DNA of 64,000 nucleotides, taken from contig CAJOEP010000004.1 of NCBI GenBank assembly GCA_905233445.1, positions 62,001-126,000 of the forward strand, in the 5' to 3' direction. The notes under the pieces were generated by a model. It saw nothing but the letters and a program-made list of their open reading frames with translations, had not been told where the DNA came from and did not search any database. The translations under genes were made by a program, and so were the position numbers. The stretch's first letter is position 1; the number at the start of each line of letters is the position of its first letter. Shown piece by piece: positions 30,386-37,476 of the stretch. Origin of the DNA: an uncultured Bacteroidales bacterium. GTDB lineage: Bacteria; Bacteroidota; Bacteroidia; Bacteroidales; F082.

Positions 30386-30394
30386 GCAAATATA
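30386..30394 (-). promoter_or_regulatory. -7 box of the hipB promoter
   Basis: On the minus strand TATATTTGC fits TAnnTTTGC and lies 30 bp before the hipB ATG. The sequence between it and the start codon is AT-rich and may hold the operator. Confidence 0.6.
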
Positions 30395-30502
30395 CAAATA
30401 ATTTGTGAAATATAAAGAAAAAGTTTAATAAAATATACTTAAATTAACCACGAATAAATTCCAGCTCCGACAAGGCGATGATTATAATTGTCCAATTCAT
30501 TG

Positions 30503-31543
30503 TTATTTCTGTTTAAATTTTAAATATATTTGCCATGCTTCCTGAACATCTTCAGCATCAAAATTGCCCTCGAAAAACGACACCTGGCAATCCTCTTTGA
30601 AAGGTGACCAGTTGCCACAAATGACGCCGTCGTGGGCGATGATTGGCTGGAAGATGCCGCTGTTGTTGTGGGCATGATGACGGTGTTCAGCAGGGAGCAC
30701 GATATCGCGGCTTTTGTAACCGATAAGATACTCGTCGTAAGGCGGAATCAGCAGATACTGACCTTTGCGGAAGCCACGGGTGCGGCAGTCGTCGGTGAGA
30801 TAGAATTCGCGACGTTTCCATTTTTCGAGATGCAGGTAATCGCCCAATAATTCGATGCCTTTTAGGCAGTCGTTGATACCGAGTCCCGACCACCACACGA
30901 AATCCTCCAACGTAGCAGGCTGACGGCTTTGAAAATACTTTTTTGTGAGGCGCATCAAAGCCTCGTCGCGGTCTATAGTCTTACGAGGTCCGACTTTGCT
31001 CTCGGCAAGCGCATATGTCGCCTTCATCGGCTGTAAGTCGCCGCTACACAGCGTTCCTGTGAACTCGCCCATTCGGATGTGATACGAAAGGCGGTGGTCG
31101 TCCATCGTGATGTCTTTTTCAGTCAATGCCTGCACGAAATCCTCTTTCGTCACGCTGTCTTTTTCGGCGGCGGTCTGCACCAGAATCTTTCTTATTTTCA
31201 AGTATTCCTCTTCGGGAATGTCGATTTTATTGCTGTGCATCCAGCCTTTGGTGACGGCTATCGCTTTCGGTGCGCAGAGGTCGAGCATCCACCAGTAGTC
31301 GTTGGCAGAGACGAGCTGCCAGGTGCCTCGCATGAGATGCAAACGGATAATGTCTCCGTCGGCGAAGGCTTTTGAAAAAGCCTTCGCCGACGGCTTCTTG
31401 GTGCGCATCTCCACCGCCCACCGCATCAGACGGTACTCCTGCGCCTGCATGGCACCAAGATGGCTCACCACCTCGGCAGGGTCACTAAACTGCGGCGCTG
31501 CAAGTTGCTGATTAAGAAGACGTATGGCAATAGGATTCATCAA
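30503..31543 (-). CDS. AlkZ/YcaQ-type winged-helix protein
   Basis: This 346-residue protein is of the HTH_42 winged-helix DNA glycosylase superfamily (AlkZ, AlkX/YcaQ). Early in the protein is HLGAMQAQEYRLMRWA. The QxQ pair fits the catalytic QxQ motif of AlkZ-type enzymes rather than the QxD of YcaQ/AlkX. Later motifs are ATLEDFVWWSGLG and LLIPPYDEYLIGYKSRD. AlkZ enzymes remove bulky alkylated or crosslinked bases, often giving self-resistance to genotoxins; here the substrate is unknown and no toxin cluster is visible. Confidence 0.75.
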   Translation of the reverse strand: MMNPIAIRLLNQQLAAPQFSDPAEVVSHLGAMQAQEYRLMRWAVEMRTKKPSAKAFSKAFADGDIIRLHLMRGTWQLVSANDYWWMLDLCAPKAIAVTKGWMHSNKIDIPEEEYLKIRKILVQTAAEKDSVTKEDFVQALTEKDITMDDHRLSYHIRMGEFTGTLCSGDLQPMKATYALAESKVGPRKTIDRDEALMRLTKKYFQSRQPATLEDFVWWSGLGINDCLKGIELLGDYLHLEKWKRREFYLTDDCRTRGFRKGQYLLIPPYDEYLIGYKSRDIVLPAEHRHHAHNNSGIFQPIIAHDGVICGNWSPFKEDCQVSFFEGNFDAEDVQEAWQIYLKFKQK

Positions 31544-31550
31544 ATGTTAA

Positions 31551-31880
31551 TTATTTCAAATTTCTCTTCGCCTCCTCATTATTTGCATGAACCATGGCGA
31601 TTTTCGGACATTGCTCCATTTCCGGGCAGTCGCCGCAGGTATCAACACCTTTTTGCATCGCACACTGGCGAATTGGACAAAGCTTGTCGCAGAAGACGGT
31701 CTTTCGGCCATTAACACGACAACCATCACAATTGATATGCTCAGGCAAAATTTGAACATTATTCAAATCAGACCATAGTTTTGCCGTTTTTTCACGCAAA
31801 GCGTTGTCATTATTCTTTGTGGCAATATAAGCGTCACATTTCTCGCAGTTCAAGCCACAATAGGCAATCAAATCATTCAT
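31551..31880 (-). CDS. DUF3795-type cysteine-rich protein
   Basis: This 109-residue protein begins MNDLIAYCGLNCEKCDAY, followed by CDGCRVNG, FCDKLCPIRQCAMQKG and TCGDCPEMEQCP, the cysteine spacing of the DUF3795 family. The cysteines may bind metal. Function is unknown. It sits 7 bp upstream of the AlkZ-like gene on the same strand and could be co-transcribed. Confidence 0.8.
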   Translation of the reverse strand: MNDLIAYCGLNCEKCDAYIATKNNDNALREKTAKLWSDLNNVQILPEHINCDGCRVNGRKTVFCDKLCPIRQCAMQKGVDTCGDCPEMEQCPKIAMVHANNEEAKRNLK

Positions 31881-31897
31881 TTCTTTTTGTTTTTCAA

Positions 31898-31953
31898 CAC
31901 GGATTGAACTGATCTAACGGATTTTTCCATCCGTAATATCCGTTTAATCCGTG
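31898..31953. repeat. CGGAT-rich inverted repeat
   Basis: CACGGATT and AATCCGTG close a 56-bp segment that also contains AACGGAT and ATCCGTAATATCCGTT. It lies just past the stop of the broken acetyltransferase. A similar CACGAATT/AATTCGTG element lies at 48157-48208. Confidence 0.7.
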
Positions 31954-31958
31954 GTCGT

Positions 31959-32439
31959 TTATCTTTCTAGTTTCATTACTTTTACCGGTCTGTCGGCGCC
32001 GACTGCAAGATTTGGACAAACGGTTTCAATGCCTGTATCTTTAAATCCGCATTTTTCCATCACCTTGCCTGAGGCTGGGTTTTCAGGGAAATAATCGCCC
32101 CACAGTTACCAGCTGCAATGCTTCGGTGCAGATACTTTTGCCCCAATATGGCTTGGCAATCCAATAACCGACTTCGGCTTCGTCATCTTTTATTCTCAAG
32201 TTCGATACAGAAGCCGGTAAATATCCAACACATCCGACAGGCTCGCCGGTCTCCTTCCACTCAACAGCCCACATACCTTCACCGCTAAAAACTGTGCGGA
32301 TAATTTTCAAGCTCTCCTCCACGCTTTTATGCGGCGGCCATCCTGCTCGAGGCCCCACATCAGGATCGGAAGCATATTTGAAAAGCGTCTCGGCATCACT
32401 ATCAAGCCAAGGACGAAGCGTCAGTCTTGCGGTCTGCAT
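31959..32439 (-). pseudogene. RimJ/RimL-type acetyltransferase, frameshifted
   Basis: The start MQTARLTLRPWLDSD (ATG 32439-32437) overlaps the stop of the upstream acetyltransferase as TAATG. The family pattern runs normally through EVGYWIAKPYWGKSICTEALQLV, then the frame ends at 32083 in TVGRLFP. The expected C-terminus (LWGDYFPENPASGKVMEKCGFKDTG to KVMKLER) continues in another frame down to a stop at 31959. The segment expected between the two parts (roughly a dozen residues) is missing, so a small deletion plus shift is likelier than a single-base error. Confidence 0.78.
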
Positions 32440-33005
32440 TATAAGCTTTGTCTTTGCAGCAAATGGTGGCAACTGACCTTCGTTGTACGACATGGCCTTC
32501 TTTGGAAAAGTCTTTTCATATTCATCCCTTTCGGCGGACAATAAGTACCTTCACGGTTGCCCCAATAGCCTGAAATCAGCTCTTGAGCGAGAAAATATGG
32601 AACTTCTGATTCACGAGGTTCGGCGTGATAATGAATCTTGAGTTTACTGGCGAGATCGAATCCTGCATGACAGTAAAAATCGATGTTACCTTCCATATTA
32701 AGCAGTCCGATGCCCATGTTCTTGGCTTTTTCCAACGCATATTGTAGCAATTTCAAGCCATAGCCTTTACGTTTGTAGTCGGGATGGATGCTTATTGGTC
32801 CGAATGTCCATGATGGAAATGAAGTTCCGTCGTCAAGTGTGATCTCGGCTTTTGAGAACATAACATGACCGATGATTTGACCATTTTCCTCCATTACCAA
32901 ATCCAATTCAGGGATGAAATCGGGGTTGTTTCTATATTGGTTAAGCACGTAATGCTCAGTGCATCCGGGACGACAATCATTGGGTTGTTCAAGTCTTATA
33001 TTCAT
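32439..33005 (-). CDS. GNAT acetyltransferase with altered C-terminus
   Basis: This 188-residue GNAT acetyltransferase has the acetyl-CoA-binding segment SIHPDYKRKGYGLKLLQYALEKA and a family C-terminus reaching GYWGNREGTYCPPKG. After that the frame reads unrelated MNMKRLFQRRPCRTT. The usual family tail (YEKTFPKKAMSYNEGQLPPF) is instead found in the overlapping frame up to 32440. The catalytic fold is intact, but the last 30 or so residues appear frameshifted, again with a few residues missing at the join. Confidence 0.72.
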   Translation of the reverse strand: MNIRLEQPNDCRPGCTEHYVLNQYRNNPDFIPELDLVMEENGQIIGHVMFSKAEITLDDGTSFPSWTFGPISIHPDYKRKGYGLKLLQYALEKAKNMGIGLLNMEGNIDFYCHAGFDLASKLKIHYHAEPRESEVPYFLAQELISGYWGNREGTYCPPKGMNMKRLFQRRPCRTTKVSCHHLLQRQSL

Positions 33006-33020
33006 AATATATCACAAATC

Positions 33021-33101
33021 TTATCTTCTCTGATATACGCCATCCTCGTCAAACAGCTTCTTCTGCAAATGGGAGCACATATTGGTGGTGTCGATTGTCA
33101 T
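33021..33101 (-). CDS. 26-codon ORF, possible gene remnant
   Basis: ATG at 33101 codes for MTIDTTNMCSHLQKKLFDED, then six more residues to a stop at 33021. It lies between the GNAT gene and the HEAT-like gene, overlaps the latter's stop by 4 bp, and could be coupled to it. I recognise no family; it may be the start of a lost gene in a stretch with several other stubs. Confidence 0.25.
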   Translation of the reverse strand: MTIDTTNMCSHLQKKLFDEDGVYQRR

Positions 33102-33625
33102 TTATATTGATATTTTCCGCTGAGGATTTTTGCTCTTAATCCTTTCACGGCTGGTTTGTAATAAGAGATTTCCATTGCTTCGATAATCCGTATAAACTCT
33201 TCCTTCAGCTCGGGATAGAAGTTGCACATACGATAAGCGAGTTTCATGCTGAGAGTTTGTATGCCCGGCAATTCATCTCCAGCTACCATGTGATCCAAGC
33301 AGAAATCGAGAAAATCAGTCCGCAGGTTATCTTCGGTCAACTCCAAACGCTCGATAATGCTCAAAGTCAACCGCCGTACAGATGAGTTCTCGGTATGCAT
33401 AGCTTGTTCTATCAGTTCGTCGAGTAAAATCTGAAGTTGTGACAGTTCTTTATCGGTAGCCTTGGTCAATCCCCACAAAGCACTTCTGGCGACACGGTAA
33501 TCTGAATCGAAGACATATTGTTTAGCAAAGTCTAAGAAATCGCCATCGGATTTAATCTCTTGGTAAATCTCCAGTGCGCCGCCTTCGCTGAACGTTTGTC
33601 TCAGTCTATCGCTCGTTATCGCCAT
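33098..33625 (-). CDS. HEAT-like helical protein, unknown function
   Basis: This 175-residue, all-helical protein has repeating helix pairs (YRVARSALWGLTKATDKELSQLQILLDELI, SSVRRLTLSIIERLELTEDN) that look like ARM/HEAT-type repeats. No signal peptide or membrane segment is present. The gene appears to stand at the head of a short minus-strand run with the acetyltransferases. No specific function can be assigned. Confidence 0.55.
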   Translation of the reverse strand: MAITSDRLRQTFSEGGALEIYQEIKSDGDFLDFAKQYVFDSDYRVARSALWGLTKATDKELSQLQILLDELIEQAMHTENSSVRRLTLSIIERLELTEDNLRTDFLDFCLDHMVAGDELPGIQTLSMKLAYRMCNFYPELKEEFIRIIEAMEISYYKPAVKGLRAKILSGKYQYK

Positions 33626-33718
33626 TCCTAGATTATTTTCTGCAAAGATAATGATTTTTTCTGATACGTTTTACAAATTAACGTTTTCAGGAATATGTTA
33701 GATAAAGAAAACGTAACA

Positions 33719-33803
33719 TAAAAGAAAAACCGCCTCTGTAGTTTGCTAACCCGATTACGGTGCTACTCTACTACAAAGGCGGTTGGGTTTATACCCTAAA
33801 CCT
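33719..33803 (-). ncRNA. Predicted small RNA with intrinsic terminator
   Basis: On the minus strand a perfect -7 box (TATCTTTGC, 33808-33816) with a TTG element about 19 bp upstream predicts a transcript starting near 33803. The RNA begins with a GGTTT/AAACC hairpin and ends in a long stem: AACCGCCT-x-TGTAGT at 33728-33742 pairs with ACTACA-x-AGGCGGTT at 33770-33784, 14 bp with one mismatch. A U-rich tail (TTTTTCTTTT) follows. The 27-nt loop holds a small CCG/CGG stem. No ORF of note is inside. It may be an independent sRNA of about 80 nt. Confidence 0.55.
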
Positions 33804-34026
33804 CACTGCAAAGATACACAATGATTTCGAATTGTCAACCAATTTTTCAAAAAAATGTTACTTTCTTAAAATTTGAGGGCAGAAACCATCAAGTTTGGGA
33901 GGATTACAAAATGGGACACTATTCAATTATTATTTGCTTGATTAAACAAATTCTATAATAGAAATTCTATAATTTTATCCGAAAGATACGATAGGTAGGA
34001 TTATGGAACAAACTTTTCGGTGAGAA
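33804..34026. other. Gene-free stretch with promoter and short direct repeat
   Basis: Apart from the sRNA promoter (33808-33840) I see only an AT-rich spacer with a tandem ATTCTATAAT pair (about 33952-33974). No ORF, tRNA or terminator stands out here. Confidence 0.5.
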
Positions 34027-34887
34027 CTAGCCCTTTATGCTTTTGGTCATCATCGCAAGCATGTCAGTGTAGATGGGCAATACTGTTTTTAAGAAGGATT
34101 CTAATTGGGAATCCGATATTTCTTGATAATTACAATTGCTTTCCCACAAAGAAACAATTGGTTGAGTATATCCATCTATTTTAATGGCATAATCAATCAT
34201 TTTATCATCGTTATAATTTGGGAATCGTCTTAAAAAAGAACAATATGTAATGTAGAAAGACGAACCATCGATTTGGAGTGCATATCGAGTCGGATCTATT
34301 TCAGGTGTTGTATAAATATCATCTATTATTCCCAAGAAATATATAGAAGCGAAACTGGATTGTGGTTCCCAATAGTTGAGGTCATCGAAAAATGCGCAGT
34401 ACAAATCAACCAAATTTAAAGAATAAGTGTGTAGTCTGAAATAATCATGCCAGTTGCCTGTAGTTTTTATCACTTGATATAGTGAATCGGTCGCAATCAT
34501 GGCTTTGTCAAACATCGTTTTGTAGTTGACAAGATTATCTTTATCATGATGATGTTTCGACCAATAATAAGTCATTGGGACATAATCGATTCCGTAAGCA
34601 AAGAACTTTTCCATCATGGCAATATCGGCCATGTACTGAAGGAAATTGAAGGGCTGTTCTTGACAATTTTCCCAGATTTGATTTACAGTATCGATTGCCC
34701 ATTCGGTTTCGGTGTCAGCACCAAATTCAAGGGATGATGCCGCCAAGTCATTCATGGCATTGCCATAGTCGAGGACTAATTGTTCGAGTTCATTGCTCTC
34801 ATAAAAAGTCGGGGGCTGTGGTTTTGGAGCGCAACCGGCAAAGATTGTTGTGATTAGCAATAGTGCCATGTAATTTAGTGCTTTCAT
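34027..34887 (-). CDS. Lipoprotein of unknown function
   Basis: This 286-residue protein has a lipoprotein signal (MALLLITTIFAGCAPK) and a mostly helical mature part rich in tyrosine, tryptophan and aspartate (MTYYWSKHHHDKDN, NYWEPQSSFASIYFLG). I recognise no family. It follows the NTF2-like gene with an 11-bp gap and probably shares its transcript. It is likely anchored in the inner or outer membrane facing the periplasm. Confidence 0.6.
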   Translation of the reverse strand: MKALNYMALLLITTIFAGCAPKPQPPTFYESNELEQLVLDYGNAMNDLAASSLEFGADTETEWAIDTVNQIWENCQEQPFNFLQYMADIAMMEKFFAYGIDYVPMTYYWSKHHHDKDNLVNYKTMFDKAMIATDSLYQVIKTTGNWHDYFRLHTYSLNLVDLYCAFFDDLNYWEPQSSFASIYFLGIIDDIYTTPEIDPTRYALQIDGSSFYITYCSFLRRFPNYNDDKMIDYAIKIDGYTQPIVSLWESNCNYQEISDSQLESFLKTVLPIYTDMLAMMTKSIKG

Positions 34888-34898
34888 ATCTTATGTTT

Positions 34899-35243
34899 TT
34901 AAAGAAATGATGGAATTGTCATATTAAGCATTGTAACTTTGCCTTCTTCATTGAAATCTGCGACGAAGCCACCTTGATCATCTAATTGACCATTAACCTT
35001 GTGAACAAATAAGGCTTTTGAATGATGTCGGCCATTAACAATTTGAAATTCAAAAGTTGTTCCTGAATTCTTCATGGTTTGTAGTTTGCCTTTAAGATAA
35101 TCCAAATACTCCTCTTTTGAAGTTAATTCTTGGAACACCCAAAATGAGGCGTAATGCATGTCGTCTGCTAAATAGTCTTCAATGATTGAGGCATCGTAAT
35201 TTTGATAAGCCTCTGCTAGTTTTTTAAGAAATAATTCTTCCAT
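34899..35243 (-). CDS. NTF2/SnoaL-like small protein
   Basis: This 114-residue protein with an N-terminal helix (FLKKLAEAYQNYDASIIEDYLADDMHYASFW) followed by beta-strands fits the cone-shaped NTF2/SnoaL-like fold, which often holds small ligands. No catalytic set can be picked out. It is upstream of the lipoprotein gene at 34027. Confidence 0.65.
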   Translation of the reverse strand: MEELFLKKLAEAYQNYDASIIEDYLADDMHYASFWVFQELTSKEEYLDYLKGKLQTMKNSGTTFEFQIVNGRHHSKALFVHKVNGQLDDQGGFVADFNEEGKVTMLNMTIPSFL

Positions 35244-35325
35244 GTTAGTTAGTCATGTAGTTTTCAATATGGCATATTAATGTTTCGAATGAAACATCTA
35301 ACTACGTTGTAATCCTACAAAGGAT

Positions 35326-35388
35326 TTATGATGAAGCACAAGATACAAATGCAATGATGCATAAAGCGTCAATTAATGTCTTCTTCAT
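35326..35388 (-). CDS. 20-residue lipoprotein-signal ORF (stub or micro-lipoprotein)
   Basis: ATG at 35388 codes for MKKTLIDALCIIAFVSCASS and stops. This is a full lipoprotein signal peptide with a lipobox cysteine (FVSC) and only three residues after it. It begins 2 bp past the stop of the gene upstream. A small hairpin (AATCC-tttgta-GGATT) overlaps its 3' flank. It is either the stub of a deleted lipoprotein or a very short lipoprotein of its own. Confidence 0.4.
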   Translation of the reverse strand: MKKTLIDALCIIAFVSCASS

Positions 35389-35390
35389 TG

Positions 35391-35822
35391 TTACACCTCT
35401 GTCCTATACATATATTTGTTTGTAATAGATCTAACTTCTTCGTAAGAAAAGCCTAATTCTTCATATAGTTTATATGCTTGTTCTCCAAGCATTTTGTGGT
35501 TTTCGTCACCTCTCATAAGATAGAAAATATTTGAGCAATTACCAATCATATACTCAAGAATTTGTCTATTCTTAATTTGTTTAATATAAGGAACGATTTT
35601 TTCGTATGTATTATAAAACGGTCTAAAATCATCAATTTGCTTTTTTGTCATTCCAAAAGCAATAGCAGCTTTTTCCAAATATGAAAAAGCCCACGACATT
35701 TCATGCATTGGCACGCCTTTCATAGTTAAGTATTCCAATTGATAATATAATGCATACCTTTGTTCTGCTTCCAACGTGTCATATGGAGGTTTCGGATTTC
35801 TTGTTCTGTTAAATAGTCCCAT
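35391..35822 (-). CDS. Small helical protein, unknown function
   Basis: This 143-residue soluble protein is predicted all-helical (SWAFSYLEKAAIAFGMTKKQIDDF, HKMLGEQAYKLYEELGFSYEEV). The spacing of its helix pairs faintly recalls TerB-type domains, like the product of the first gene of this run. It is the fourth cistron behind the structured leader at 37084-37304. No function can be assigned. Confidence 0.5.
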   Translation of the reverse strand: MGLFNRTRNPKPPYDTLEAEQRYALYYQLEYLTMKGVPMHEMSWAFSYLEKAAIAFGMTKKQIDDFRPFYNTYEKIVPYIKQIKNRQILEYMIGNCSNIFYLMRGDENHKMLGEQAYKLYEELGFSYEEVRSITNKYMYRTEV

Positions 35823-35852
35823 ACTAATACTAATTTGTTATTTATGCTTAAC

Positions 35853-36491
35853 TTAAAATTCATCAGACCAACTATCATTGAGATTAACGCTAATACTAGT
35901 TTCGATGTCTTTTAAAATAGGACTACATCTTTCTTTGAGTGTTGCTAAATCATTTCCTGTAGGCAAATGACTATTCAACTCCTTAAATATGTCTAAATAA
36001 TACTTGTTTATAATATCTTCCAAAGGAAAATTGCAATGTGCGAGTTCTGCCTCTTTAGCAATCCCACCAAACAGAAGTACTTGGTTGCGAATATGTGTCT
36101 CTGGGTTAATATAGAGTGCCTGACCTGCTATTACTGAATACATCAAATACTGATTCTGCATCGAAATCAACACTAAAGCAAGTTTGCTCCCAGACACTAA
36201 ATCTTCATACTCCAAATCACCAGGTTTACTATCCTTATTTTTGAGATAGTTGTTCAAGAGGCAGAAATATGCCAGTTTAATAACTGAAATCTGATTATCC
36301 TCGGTCAAGTAGTCCTCTGTCAGCATAAAATAAAGACTCTTGGCTACCAAGTAGGGACGTTTAACTACGGAGAACATGCTCTCATAATAGTTTATCTGAC
36401 GGAGCATCTCCTTTGTCTCTTCTTTTAGCATTATAATATTATTGGCATTAAACGAAGAAACAATCTTTTGAGCAGTTTCATCTATGTTCAT
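35853..36491 (-). CDS. Helical protein, unknown function
   Basis: This 212-residue soluble helical protein begins MNIDETAQKIVSSFNANNI; it has no signal peptide, membrane segment or motif that I recognise. It lies 30 bp upstream of the gene at 35391 and 56 bp behind the small membrane ORF at 36548. Genomic company with a TerB-like protein is the only clue. Confidence 0.5.
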   Translation of the reverse strand: MNIDETAQKIVSSFNANNIIMLKEETKEMLRQINYYESMFSVVKRPYLVAKSLYFMLTEDYLTEDNQISVIKLAYFCLLNNYLKNKDSKPGDLEYEDLVSGSKLALVLISMQNQYLMYSVIAGQALYINPETHIRNQVLLFGGIAKEAELAHCNFPLEDIINKYYLDIFKELNSHLPTGNDLATLKERCSPILKDIETSISVNLNDSWSDEF

Positions 36492-36547
36492 ATTGTACTT
36501 TATTTAAAGTTTACATTTATTATATTACGACAAATTTCTGTTATAGA

Positions 36548-36655
36548 TTATAACCAACTGATCTGAGTTTTACATGAATCGTCCAATTTATCCGCACTTT
36601 TATGTAGATAAATTGCCAGTATAGCGAAAGCAATTACAAGAATAAACCAAATCAT
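36548..36655 (-). CDS. 35-residue membrane protein coupled to TerB-like gene
   Basis: This ORF is too short for the ORF track. ATG at 36655 overlaps the TGA of the upstream TerB-like gene as ATGA. The product is one membrane helix (MIWFILVIAFAILAIYLHKS) followed by a short charged tail, ADKLDDSCKTQISWL. The coupling and the clear helix make it a likely real gene. It may anchor or regulate the TerB-like protein. Confidence 0.6.
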   Translation of the reverse strand: MIWFILVIAFAILAIYLHKSADKLDDSCKTQISWL

Positions 36656-37083
36656 ATTGTTCTGCTTTTAAAAGCATTAAGTGTGGTGTTAATGTCATTC
36701 ATATTAATAGGTGGTAAACCGCATGCCATTGTTACAAAGCGTAACAAAGTCATTTCTCTTTCATGAATTTCACCATCAGATACCATTATTATAATTAGCA
36801 AAGCTTGTACATATTGTTTCTGTATTGTGTTCATTTCAGAAACTATACAAATCGCAGAACGAGGATCCATTTCTAAAATTGCACTTTCATTTAGGTTGAT
36901 AAACTCGTTATAGTCTAAACCAAATCTTTTCATTTGTGTAAGTAACACTTCTATCTCAATCTCTTTAGTCTTACCATCTGCATCAATCATACCATGTGCA
37001 ATATTTAAGATGGCAATTAGCTCTTTCTTGTTAAATCTTATACCGTCCATTTCTTTAATATTAATTAGCTCTCCAGCTGCCAT
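36652..37083 (-). CDS. TerB-like protein
   Basis: This 143-residue helical protein has two TerB-type half repeats, each with an acidic aspartate-rich turn: AHGMIDADGKTKEIEIEVLLTQMKRFGL and IMVSDGEIHEREMTLLRFVTMACGLP. TerB-family domains bind metal ions and occur in tellurite-resistance and phage-defence-linked operons, but isolated versions have many roles. It is the first gene behind a 220-nt structured leader and is coupled to a 35-residue membrane protein. Confidence 0.65.
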   Translation of the reverse strand: MAAGELINIKEMDGIRFNKKELIAILNIAHGMIDADGKTKEIEIEVLLTQMKRFGLDYNEFINLNESAILEMDPRSAICIVSEMNTIQKQYVQALLIIIMVSDGEIHEREMTLLRFVTMACGLPPINMNDINTTLNAFKSRTI

Positions 37084-37304
37084 AAGAGTAATAATAAATA
37101 GAAGCGTGGAGCCGATACCACGTCTTCTGATGGAGGTCGTAGGAATAACCTTGTAATGGAGAGTAGCAATCGGTCCACGCTATACACGTGAACCATTACA
37201 CTTTTCTTGCATTACATTTGGAAGTTTCCTACGTTTCCATCAGCAAGTCGAGCATAACGCTTCGTTGTTTCAATAAGTCGATGCTTTCCTTTCGGAATGC
37301 ATCT
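37084..37304 (-). promoter_or_regulatory. Highly structured 5' leader of the TerB-like operon
   Basis: Between the -7 box TATATTTGC (37305-37313) and the start codon at 37083 lies a leader of about 220 nt. It has nested pairings: CTGATGGA/TCCATCAG (37127-37134 with 37236-37243), CGTAGGAA/TTCCTACG (37138-37145 with 37226-37233), an outer GAAGCGT/ACGCTTC closure (37101-37107 with 37257-37263), an inner GGTCCACG/CGTGAACC hairpin (37172-37194), and TGTAATG at 37152 that can pair with CATTACA at 37194-37200 or at 37210-37216. A short ORF MLDLLMET (37229-37255) overlaps the main stem. This looks like a riboswitch, attenuator or independent RNA. Confidence 0.6.
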
Positions 37305-37313
37305 GCAAATATA
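37305..37313 (-). promoter_or_regulatory. -7 box for the structured leader
   Basis: TATATTTGC on the minus strand fits TAnnTTTGC, with a TTTGAA element about 20 bp upstream (near 37326). It points towards the TerB-like operon and is back to back with the promoter at 37389. Confidence 0.6.
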
Positions 37314-37368
37314 AAAAACTATTTCAAATTCAAATAAATAAGAATAAAAAATTTTTTCAAAAACCATC

Positions 37369-37397
37369 TAGGTATAAAAATTTATACCTATATTTGC
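37369..37397 (+). promoter_or_regulatory. Palindromic operator overlapping a promoter
   Basis: TAGGTATAAA-AA-TTTATACCTA (37369-37390) is a perfect 10-bp inverted repeat whose right end runs into the -7 box TATATTTGC (37389-37397). It lies 15 bp before the toxin-stub ORF. A repressor bound here would block the promoter. The HTH-bearing DUF2442 protein encoded next is the obvious candidate. Confidence 0.65.
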
Positions 37398-37411
37398 AAA
37401 AATTTAGTTTT

Positions 37412-37471
37412 ATGCCAACATTAATGATATCTTTTGGAATGCGCTTTTTCCTCTACATGGATGAAATCTGA
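37412..37471 (+). pseudogene. DUF4160-type toxin stub
   Basis: Nineteen codons, MPTLMISFGMRFFLYMDEI then stop. The pattern MPT-x(4)-FG-x-RFF-x-Y-x-x-E matches the very start of DUF4160 proteins, which normally run to about 80-90 residues and pair with DUF2442 partners. The rest of the gene is missing and the DUF2442 ORF starts 5 bp later, so a deletion seems to have removed the body of the toxin. Confidence 0.55.
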
Positions 37472-37476
37472 GAGTT

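Noticed and set aside
30357-30389. Upstream extension of hipB from a TTG.
   Set aside because: The TTG is part of the promoter -7 box TATATTTGC, so it would lie at or before the transcript start.
33760-37175. The 9-mer TGCTACTCT is found in the loop of the small RNA region and, on the opposite strand relative to the promoter, in the structured leader.
   Set aside because: The copies have opposite orientation relative to their predicted transcripts and no shared stems, so I treat the match as chance rather than as one RNA class.
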